Shown one piece after another: positions 17,201-23,671 of a stretch of DNA of 47,093 nucleotides. The stretch's first letter is position 1. The number at the start of each line of letters is the position of its first letter. The translations under genes were made by a program, and so were the position numbers. This stretch comes from Candidatus Accumulibacter aalborgensis (lineage in GTDB: Bacteria; Pseudomonadota; Gammaproteobacteria; Burkholderiales; Rhodocyclaceae). The DNA is taken from positions 1 through 47,093 of the forward strand of contig NZ_FLQX01000139.1 in NCBI RefSeq assembly GCF_900089955.1. The letters run 5' to 3'. The notes under the pieces were generated by a model, which saw only the letters and a list, made by a program, of their open reading frames with translations, did not search any database and was not told the DNA's origin.

Positions 17201-17802
17201 GGCATGAAAGCTACCTCGCCGCCAGGCAGACCTTCGACAGAATGGATGGCTCGGCCGCAGCCGCCGATGCGCAGCAAAAAACCGCGCAGCACGCGGCACG
17301 GATTGTTGAGCTGAGCGCCGACTATGCCGCATCGCGGATCGCATCGGCGGTACTCGCACAAGTGATCGACACCTACCAGAAGCGCAACCAGGGGCCGCTG
17401 ATCGAGCAAGCGTCAAAGCGCTTTGCGATCATCACGTCCGGCCGCTATAGCGGCATTGTCATCGACTACGACGAAGACAAACAAATCCTCAAGGCCGTGC
17501 GCGCCGATGGTGAACGCCTGAGCATGGAACAACTGAGCACCGGCCGCCGAGACCAGCTCTTTCTGGCGCTGCGACTCGCCGCCATCGAAGGCCACGTCGG
17601 CAACGGCGAACCCTTGCCGGTCATTGTCGACGACATCATGATCCAGTTTGACGATGAAGCCGCCGCCGCTACCTTCAAGGTGCTCGCCGACCTGTCGCAG
17701 CGCACACAGGTGCTTTTTTTGACGCATCACGCGCATTTGCTCGACGTCGCCGAAACGTCCATTGGCGCCGGCGCCTACCAGGCGCATCGTTTGTCGGCGT
17801 AA
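14293..17802 (+). CDS. YhaN-like SMC/Rad50-family ATPase
   Basis: Large ABC-type ATPase of 1169 residues, partner of the preceding nuclease. Walker A is CGPNEAGKTTLW (31-42). The centre (about 200-1000) is alanine- and glutamate-rich coiled coil. The C-terminus has a signature region LSTGRRDQLFLALRLA and Walker B PVIVDDIMIQFDDE, followed by the H-loop FLTHH. A Rad50-type zinc hook CxxC is not evident in the centre, in line with YhaN rather than Rad50/SbcC. Probable role is DNA end processing or repair. Confidence 0.88.
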   Translation: MRIEQIDLRAYGHFNNQRLLLGGGANLHIICGPNEAGKTTLWRAINGALFGIAERTQDAFLHEARKLRVGLSLRARSGERLAVMRRKGRVNTLLKYDPASGNELAETVPEDRLRDWLGGLSQGLFLAMFSLDHDALVRGGEALAQGRGDAGESLFEAGAGLTSIRALRARLDREAETLFKPRASTSAIYRALADYEASRRQAKDAAVRPAEWSAARSAMDAASKDYEAVRVEQASLQKEARRLERLAAILPDVAALELAQQQLAELASVPMLPPSAPTERVAAVTKKAEALGAERTASQRLQQHQTDLAAIQINDAVLADAEAIEAIHHATNAYRDAGVQSAKADAAIAAAQSDFDFILRQIVGDDKPIDPLQWLPDPTRTAKVRALITSGATLKATHKAHLRTQREKKLEVDQLDAEILSLAHEDCAEDLGAYLDSIADHGDPEARAQQLEDEAAAAAAKLDSEARGLKMPSAESVAQTTLPLDAELQSCKSADEELRRRTRSIREAIEKIENDLAALQGDIKGLEVRGDVPTREAVVGERDTRNALWLGIRRHFMPTTGEPVPTDPPPPAERYEHAVTCADDAADGLFADAERATRYAEFRVREAQMQNGLGLERERGASVAREQEDLDQSWTALLSAHSLPSLKITEALQWVAKREAFLQKFAAHQTKQQEAQQRRTLAQDIRTRLCEIHALMNRPAPAATERISEILARARAVAKRHAEQLAQRQLKASHRAKADAALKHAVAAASASGAQLDAWTTQWGAAMAAIRLAGEASEEEASARLQQWLDLTQAHDTLDRSRSEQRSARIQIDDYESRLLRTWQGIRGGVLPADGRSHDLLAADLYRELTLTRSLQEKKNTLTQQIVDDQQAVDEARQSAVDATLAIDKLLLLAGGVTVDRLELVEGQSAQRSALTAEVREIETRLVKSAGLPLAEVLKQAAGQDPDAVADALNDSGQENELKAAAVQQRHESYLAARQTFDRMDGSAAAADAQQKTAQHAARIVELSADYAASRIASAVLAQVIDTYQKRNQGPLIEQASKRFAIITSGRYSGIVIDYDEDKQILKAVRADGERLSMEQLSTGRRDQLFLALRLAAIEGHVGNGEPLPVIVDDIMIQFDDEAAAATFKVLADLSQRTQVLFLTHHAHLLDVAETSIGAGAYQAHRLSA

Positions 17803-17883
17803 TTGCAGATTTCCTGATCTCGAAGGAAATTTGGATTAACCCGAAAGCCGTCCCTACCGACTACCGAAGAGGAGATGTCACGC

Positions 17884-18966
17884 ATGCAACTCACCACATT
17901 TCGTAATCTCATCGGCGCCGCATTGATGGCAGGTGCCCAACTGGTCATTTCCGCACCGGCCGTTGGCACCCTCGAAACCGTCGCCGAATTGCCCATTCGG
18001 CCGGGCAATGTGTCCCCTACGCCGAACGGTCGGGTCTTCGCTACCGTGCATCCGCTGGATGTGCCGTCAGGCCTGCAATTGATCGAAATCACCGGTCCGG
18101 AAAGCTACCGCCCCTGGCCCTCGGCTGAACTGCAAAGCGATTCGACAACGCGTGGTGAAACACGCATTGATGCCCCACTAGGCATTACCCAGGATGGCAA
18201 GGGTCGCCTGTGGATCACCGACATGGGGCTGAATATCGGCAAGACCCGGCTGTGGGGTTTTGATATCGCCACCGGAAAGCTGGTCAGGAAGATTGACCTG
18301 CCGAGCGCTGTCGCACCCAAGGACAGCTTCATCCAGGATCTGGTCGTTGATGCCGGGCGCGGCTGGATCTACCTGGCAGACATCAACAACCCGGCCCTGC
18401 TGGCCGTACGCATCGAGGATGGGAAGGTTCGCCGTTTTCAGGGACATGCCAGTCTGCAGGCTGAAGAAGGTGCGGAAATACGGGTGGGTGGCAAGCCGAC
18501 CTTCTTCGGCGGAAAGCCAGCCAAAGCGGGAGTCAATCCGCTGACTTTGTCACCTGACGGAAAGACACTGTATTTTGGTGCGATGACCGGAACTCACTGG
18601 TATTCCGTGCCAACACGCCTGTTGCGTCAAGGAAGCGATGCCGAAATTGCCGCCGCCATTCGCCTCATCGGGCGCAAGCCCGTCTCCGATGGCGCCACGA
18701 CCGATGCCGCCGGCAACCACTTCTTTACCAATCTGAACGAGGATGGCATCGATCGTCTGGACACCCGGGGCGTACTGCAGCCGCTCGTTCGCGACCCCCT
18801 GCTGAACTGGGCTGACAGCGTAAAGTTTGGCGACCAAAGCTGGCTCTATATCTCGGTCAACCAACTGCACAAGACCAAGGCTTTCACGGGTGGCGAGGAC
18901 CAGGGAACACCGCCCTACCGCATCATGCGAGTATGGACCGGAACAGCGGGAGCAGTACCCCGCTAG
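17884..18966 (+). CDS. Secreted yellow/major-royal-jelly family beta-propeller protein
   Basis: 360-residue protein with a signal peptide (MQLTTFRNLIGAALMAGAQL, then VISAPA) and blade-like repeats rich in DGKGRLWITD, GWIYLADINNPALL and LSPDGKTLYFGAMTG. These are features of the MRJP/yellow family. The start at 17884 is preferred because GAGGAG ends nine bases upstream; an ATG at 17875 abuts the RBS. Bacterial members often bind small ligands or act as lactonase-like enzymes; the substrate is unknown here. It appears monocistronic. Confidence 0.8.
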   Translation: MQLTTFRNLIGAALMAGAQLVISAPAVGTLETVAELPIRPGNVSPTPNGRVFATVHPLDVPSGLQLIEITGPESYRPWPSAELQSDSTTRGETRIDAPLGITQDGKGRLWITDMGLNIGKTRLWGFDIATGKLVRKIDLPSAVAPKDSFIQDLVVDAGRGWIYLADINNPALLAVRIEDGKVRRFQGHASLQAEEGAEIRVGGKPTFFGGKPAKAGVNPLTLSPDGKTLYFGAMTGTHWYSVPTRLLRQGSDAEIAAAIRLIGRKPVSDGATTDAAGNHFFTNLNEDGIDRLDTRGVLQPLVRDPLLNWADSVKFGDQSWLYISVNQLHKTKAFTGGEDQGTPPYRIMRVWTGTAGAVPR

Positions 18967-19445
18967 CTCTGCCGATTGGTACGTCCCGAAAGGAATGTGA
19001 TTTCCCTTGCTGTGGCACAGCGGTACGCGGCGGGGTCACCTACCCAAAGCGCCTGACCGCCTGCTTCTGAACAACTTGCTTACTGCCTGTTTGGCGCCTG
19101 TTGCCGACGATCAGAGCGTTTCGCGCGAGCCTGACTGCACACAAGCGCAGGGCCTGACATTCCAACACACAAGAACGACCCAACCAAGCTGTTGTAATGT
19201 TAGATCTGACCCCGATGAGCGCTATCGGTGGTGGAGCGGTGATAGTCGATAAATTCGGCGGCGCGGGGGGAGGAGACCCTGTTCCGCTACGCTCCACGGG
19301 GTCTCCTCCCCCCGCAGAAGCAAGATCAACAGCCACAGCACAAACCAAAGCACAGGCAGAACCGGGACAGCGCCGTCCAGCTGCGACTGAAGTCAAGTAC
19401 CCAGCTTAAACAGACTTGATTCTTGTCTTGACTTCGGGATCCACT
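18967..19445. other. Intergenic region without a convincing gene
   Basis: About 480 bp between convergent genes. Short frames here lack RBS and family features. The region holds a very strong GC hairpin (19263-19315) and a 9-bp inverted repeat GAAGTCAAG/CTTGACTTC (19389-19397 and 19427-19435). It may be the remains of a transposed segment. Confidence 0.5.
19263..19315. repeat. Perfect 17-bp-arm GC hairpin
   Basis: Left arm 19263-19279 (GCGGGGGGAGGAGACCC) is the exact reverse complement of 19299-19315, with a 19-nt loop. There is no T-run, so it is not a simple terminator. It could be a REP-like element or a transposon end. Confidence 0.7.
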
Positions 19446-20189
19446 TTAGCCCTGCGGCATGCGTGATGCATGCGACCATGGCCCCTTTGAATGCTTCTTG
19501 ATGAGCAAGCTGATTAGGCCGGTAACAAAAAGAAGTGAGGTTGAAGGTTCAGGAGCCGAGGTGGGAGAACTTGAGCCGAAGAACTGAATCTCTGATAAGC
19601 CCACCCCAAAAGTCATATCATTAGCATAATTGCTTAGGATGTTGAAGCGTACAAACTGGGCTGTAACATTGAACGGAGACACCAGTTCGCCCAAATAGTC
19701 ACTTGTCCCGGGTGCCTGAGAGAACAGGAAGGCGCCTAAGTTGGCATAGCTGGCTCCGTCATTTGACGTAGAAATGTCTACACTCCTAATACTTCGTTCA
19801 GTATAAGGAACCCCATTAAGATCACGGAAACTATTGAAATTCCAGACACGAAAACTGTTCAGAACATACTTAGAACCGAGATTAAACGTAATTGTCGGGC
19901 CTATATCTGTTGGGCCGTTTGTGAGAGATGGGATGAATGTGTTTGCATCCCACATTGTACCATCAGGGAGGTTAGTATGACGTCCGATGGCATCAAGCCC
20001 ACTACCATCCACAACGTGGATGGCTGCTCGGTCATAGATTGAATTCGAACTTGTAAGTTCACTCGAAACTACGTAAATCGTGACACCCGAAATCGGACTG
20101 GCTTCCACCCGTCCTGGCCAGATAAACAGTTGTGACGTGAACAGTAACCCAGCAAACGCTTTCTGGTACCAAGTCAAAGTCAAGTTCAT
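19446..20189 (-). CDS. PEP-CTERM secreted protein with a discoidin-like domain
   Basis: Exported surface protein of 247 residues. It has an N-terminal signal (WYQKAFAGLLFTSQLFIWPG) and a beta-rich body with ITFNLGSKYVLNSFRVWNFN and VRFNILSNY, resembling an F5/8 type C (discoidin) sugar-binding fold. It ends with a PEP-CTERM sorting signal: APEPSTS, a hydrophobic segment LLFVTGLISLLI, then KKHSK. PEP-CTERM proteins are handled by exosortase in EPS-producing Gram-negatives. The start at 20189 has GGAG seven bases upstream. A MITE lies 14 bp beyond the start and probably separates the gene from its old promoter. AT content is higher than in neighbours. Confidence 0.85.
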   Translation of the reverse strand: MNLTLTWYQKAFAGLLFTSQLFIWPGRVEASPISGVTIYVVSSELTSSNSIYDRAAIHVVDGSGLDAIGRHTNLPDGTMWDANTFIPSLTNGPTDIGPTITFNLGSKYVLNSFRVWNFNSFRDLNGVPYTERSIRSVDISTSNDGASYANLGAFLFSQAPGTSDYLGELVSPFNVTAQFVRFNILSNYANDMTFGVGLSEIQFFGSSSPTSAPEPSTSLLFVTGLISLLIKKHSKGPWSHASRMPQG

Positions 20190-20202
20190 GTTTTTCTCCA
20201 TT

Positions 20203-20434
20203 GGTTGTGTGGGCCTTGATCATCGTTCCGGCCGCGCCACGCTCACGGCACGGCTCGGGCGATTTGGCGAGAGCACGCGCGCCCTCGGGTGGAACGACGC
20301 TGGAAACGCCGCACCCCAGTGCGCCGCTGTCTCGCCGGCGACGCCGGCATTGCGTGCCGCGGATAGACCACTCCCGACTGCGGTGTGGCGCTCCCCGGTA
20401 GGTGGCCGGAATGATGATCAAGGCCGGTTGTGTG
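20203..20434. mobile_element. MITE with 22-bp inverted repeats and 9-bp target duplication
   Basis: The element 20212-20425 (214 bp) is bounded by inverted repeats. The left one starts GGCCTTGATCATC and the right one ends GATGATCAAGGCC; they match at 21 of 22 positions. GGTTGTGTG occurs directly outside both ends (20203-20211 and 20426-20434), a 9-bp target-site duplication. There is no transposase frame inside, so it must move in trans. It lies in the leader of the PEP-CTERM gene. Confidence 0.88.
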
Positions 20435-20747
20435 CAACGAATGTTTTTTAAAGCGCCTAAGGCCACGGACACACCTGGATCCGCGAAAAACACACCTTCA
20501 CACCTTCCGCGGCCAAGCTTCTCAACCAGATGTGCAACCCGCGTCCCCCTCGACAAATTCAATATAGACCACGAAACACAGTATTTCAACCCGCAATTGT
20601 GCATCATCCCACCTTGCCACAAGCACCACGGTCGGGCGACCGCCATTGGCCACGTGTCAGCTTTTCCTCCAGTCCTGGCAAAGCGTTCCACACTCGGTAA
20701 CGCCACCCTACCTGCACTCCCGACAAGCCCCGACCCCCAAACTTTCT
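20435..20747. other. Intergenic region between the MITE and phoR, nothing recognised
   Basis: About 310 bp with no supported gene. It is upstream of the PEP-CTERM gene and downstream of phoR, both on the minus strand. It may contain the original PEP-CTERM promoter displaced by the MITE, but I see no clear -35/-10 pair. Confidence 0.4.
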
Positions 20748-22067
20748 TCAGGCTCCCGCCTTCAAGCGCCAGCCCGGAAACTCCGCGCGAAAAGTACTAC
20801 CCTCCCCCACCTGCGACTCGATCCCGAGCTTCGCCTGGTGCCGCAGCAGGATGTGCTTGACGATGGCCAACCCCAGCCCGGTGCCGCCGGTGTCGCGCGA
20901 GCGGCCGCGATCGACGCGGTAGAAACGTTCGGTCAGCCGCGGCAGGTGCTCAGCGGGGATGCCGACACCGGAATCGCGTACCGCAAAGACTCCGGCCCCT
21001 CGGCGCACCGCCCATTCGATAACGATGTCGCCGCCGGCCGGGGTGTAGCGGATGGCATTCGACACCAGATTGCCAAAAGCGCTGTGCAATTCCTTGCGGT
21101 TGCCGCGCAAGGTGGGCCCCTGGCAAGCGATCTCGATCCGGTGCCGGCCTTCGCTGAGGCTTTTTGCTTCGGCCAGCAACTGCGCCAGCAGATCGGCCAT
21201 GTCGACATCCTCTTCGCTTGCCGGGGCGTCTTCGGCTTCCAGCCGCGACAGGGTCAGCAGGTCGTCGACCAGGCTCAGCATGCGCGCGGTCTGGTCGCTC
21301 ATCAGACGCGCGAAATGCTGGCGCTGATCGGCGTTCATCGCGCCGTCGTCGGCAAAATGCTCGAGGAAACCGCTGACCACGGTCAGCGGCGTGCGCAACT
21401 CATGCGACACGTTGGCGACGAATTCGCTACGCATCGACTCGACGCGGCGAGCGTCGGTCACGTCGAGGCTGACCAGCAACTTCTGCCGTTCGCCCAGGGG
21501 AACGACGCGCAGCGCGTAGATGCGCGTCCGCGCCGCCGGCGACTGGAGCAGGAAGGGAGCAGTCGCGTCCGGGCTGCCGAGATAGTCGCCAAACCCTGGC
21601 GTGCGGACGAGTTGCTCGATGATCGCGCCGGTATCACGCGGCATGTGGATTGCCAGGTGCGCCTCGGCGGCGCGGTTGTGCCACTGGATACGGTGGCTGC
21701 CATCAAGGATCACCAGGCCATCGGGGACGGCGTCCATCGCCTCGCGGAACGACCGCAGGCTGGCCTCGACGGCAGCGAGGTTCTTGGCGTCGAGGCGTAG
21801 TTTCCGCGACAGTTTGAGAAAAACTTCGCCCCAGGCGCCGCCGGCATCGGGATAGTGGGCGCTGTCGGCACGACCAGGAGTGTCAAGCCACGCCAGCAGT
21901 ACCGATAGCCGGTGGGTTTGCGCGCAGACGACGAGCAGGAAACCGAGCGCCGCTGCCGCCCAACCCCAGGCCGAGCCATAAAGCAAGCCGGCGAGCAATG
22001 CCAGCGAGACAATCGGCAACACGCCGGTCAGCAGCGTCTTCGCAAACCACCGCCCGCCGGGGCTCAT
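20748..22067 (-). CDS. phoR: PhoR phosphate-sensing histidine kinase
   Basis: Inner-membrane sensor kinase of the phosphate regulon, 439 residues. Two membrane segments lie at about 10-30 and 34-55, followed by a PAS-like region (about 105-200). The H-box is FVANVSHELRTPLT with H222, and the ATP-binding domain has N, G1 (VRDSGVGIP), F and G2 (GGTGLGLAIVKHI) boxes. The start overlaps the phoB stop as ATGA (22064-22067). It is the last gene of phoU-phoB-phoR. No damage seen. Confidence 0.95.
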   Translation of the reverse strand: MSPGGRWFAKTLLTGVLPIVSLALLAGLLYGSAWGWAAAALGFLLVVCAQTHRLSVLLAWLDTPGRADSAHYPDAGGAWGEVFLKLSRKLRLDAKNLAAVEASLRSFREAMDAVPDGLVILDGSHRIQWHNRAAEAHLAIHMPRDTGAIIEQLVRTPGFGDYLGSPDATAPFLLQSPAARTRIYALRVVPLGERQKLLVSLDVTDARRVESMRSEFVANVSHELRTPLTVVSGFLEHFADDGAMNADQRQHFARLMSDQTARMLSLVDDLLTLSRLEAEDAPASEEDVDMADLLAQLLAEAKSLSEGRHRIEIACQGPTLRGNRKELHSAFGNLVSNAIRYTPAGGDIVIEWAVRRGAGVFAVRDSGVGIPAEHLPRLTERFYRVDRGRSRDTGGTGLGLAIVKHILLRHQAKLGIESQVGEGSTFRAEFPGWRLKAGA

Positions 22068-22789
22068 GGCGCCATCTGGTTCGCCCCGGCTCGATTGCTC
22101 AGTTTGTAGCCGGCTCCGCGAACGGTTTCGACCATCTGCTCGGCCGCCGGCCCGAGGGCGACGCGCAGGCGGCGGATGTGGATGTCGACCGTGCGGTCTT
22201 CGATATAGACGTGATCGCCCCAGACGTTGTCAAGCAGTTGCTGGCGCGAGTACACCCGCCCCGGGTTGGCGATCAGGAAACGCAGCAGCCTGAACTCGGT
22301 CGGCGTCAGCGTAATTCGCTGGCCGTCGACGCGCGCTTCGTGACTGACCGTGTCGAGTTCGATCGGGCCGGCGCTCAAGGTGCCCTTGACGAACTCGGGA
22401 GCGCAGCGGCGCAGCACCGCCTGCACCCGCGCGATGAGCTCCTTCGGGCTGAAGGGCTTGACGATGTAGTCGTCGGCGCCGCCTTCGAGTCCGGCGACGC
22501 GGTCGCTTTCCTCGCCGCGCGCGGTCAGCAGGATGACGGCCAGATTGCGCGTGCGCGGATCACTGCGCAGCCTGGCCGTCAACGCCAGACCCGATTTACC
22601 CGGCAGCATCCAGTCGATCAGCGCCAGATCGGGCAGTGTGGTGCGCAACAAGGTCTCGGCCTCTTCGGCGGTGTCGGCACAGAGCGGCTGATAGCCGCCG
22701 CAGACGAGCGTGAAGCGTAGGAGCTCCTGGATGCCCTTGTCGTCCTCGACGACAAGGATCAGCGGCAGACTAGATACCGCTTGCATCAC
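22064..22789 (-). CDS. phoB: PhoB phosphate-regulon response regulator
   Basis: OmpR-family regulator of 241 residues. The receiver domain has the acidic pair EDD (15-17), phosphoacceptor D59 (LIDWMLPGKSG), T89 and K111 (VKPF). The C-terminal winged helix is of PhoB type (LTPTEFRLLRFLIANPGRVY, then VDIHIRRLR). ATGA overlaps join it to both phoU and phoR, so the three genes form one translational unit. Confidence 0.96.
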   Translation of the reverse strand: MMQAVSSLPLILVVEDDKGIQELLRFTLVCGGYQPLCADTAEEAETLLRTTLPDLALIDWMLPGKSGLALTARLRSDPRTRNLAVILLTARGEESDRVAGLEGGADDYIVKPFSPKELIARVQAVLRRCAPEFVKGTLSAGPIELDTVSHEARVDGQRITLTPTEFRLLRFLIANPGRVYSRQQLLDNVWGDHVYIEDRTVDIHIRRLRVALGPAAEQMVETVRGAGYKLSNRAGANQMAP

Positions 22790-23484
22790 GCTTGGTCCGC
22801 TTTCTTCCTGACCGCAGCGCTGTGCCGAATGTCGGTACCGCTGACCACATAAACCACATTTTCGGCAATGTTGGCCGCGTGATCGCCGACGCGTTCGATG
22901 GCTTTGGCAATCCAGATGATGTCCAGCGCCTCGCTGATCGTGCGTGGATCTTCCATCATATAGGTGATCAGTTGCCGCAAGATGGCGTTGAAGGCGGCGT
23001 CGATCGCCTTGTCGGAGCCGATGACATGGCGGGCGGCGTCGACATCCAGGCGTGCCAGCGAATCGAGCGCGCCCTGAAGCATATCGGTGGCCAGCCTTCC
23101 CGAATGGTACACGTCGGACAAGCGCGGGATGCGCTGACCGCCGGCCAAGTGCAGCTTGCGCGACATGTTGGCGATCTTGGACGCCTTGTCGCCAACCCGC
23201 TCGAGGTCGGTGACGATGCGCGAGATGGCCATAATCAGGCGCAGGTCGCGAGCGGTCGGTTGCCGGCGCGCGATCAGCAGGGTGCAGTCCTCGTCGATGC
23301 CGACTTCGTAGGCATCGACTTCGCTGTCGTTGTCGATAACCTGCTGCATCTCTTCCAGATTGCCGGTGCTGAAGGCATCGACCGCCGCCAGCACCTGACG
23401 TTCGACCAGGCCACCCATCTGCAGGATACGGGTACGGATGTTCTCGAGTTCAAGGTCGAACTGTTTGCTCAAGTGATCACTCAT
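22786..23484 (-). CDS. phoU: PhoU phosphate signalling protein
   Basis: Negative regulator linking the Pst transporter to PhoR, 232 residues, made of two three-helix PhoU repeats. It starts MSDHLSKQFDLELENIRTRI and has ISRIVTDLERVGDKASKIAN and AKAIERVGDHAANIAENVVY, the metal-binding E/D-rich motifs of both halves. It is first in phoU-phoB-phoR. No pst genes are in the window. I could not find a convincing Pho box in the short gap to mrpA. Confidence 0.96.
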   Translation of the reverse strand: MSDHLSKQFDLELENIRTRILQMGGLVERQVLAAVDAFSTGNLEEMQQVIDNDSEVDAYEVGIDEDCTLLIARRQPTARDLRLIMAISRIVTDLERVGDKASKIANMSRKLHLAGGQRIPRLSDVYHSGRLATDMLQGALDSLARLDVDAARHVIGSDKAIDAAFNAILRQLITYMMEDPRTISEALDIIWIAKAIERVGDHAANIAENVVYVVSGTDIRHSAAVRKKADQA

Positions 23485-23671
23485 GGCTGCGGGCTCGCGT
23501 CGGAAGGCAGGTTGAACGGTTGAATCTTTTAATGCATATAGCTTGACGCTGCTATGTTACGGGAAGATGACGGATTGCCGGCGACCGACAGCTAGCGGCA
23601 AGGACCGCTATAATCGCGCCTCCGGCGCACTGCTTGACGACCCGGACAACGCGTTCCTCGATGAGGCCTGT

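Noticed and set aside
23485-23671. Pho box upstream of phoU
   Set aside because: No sequence close to the CTGTCAT-type repeats was seen.
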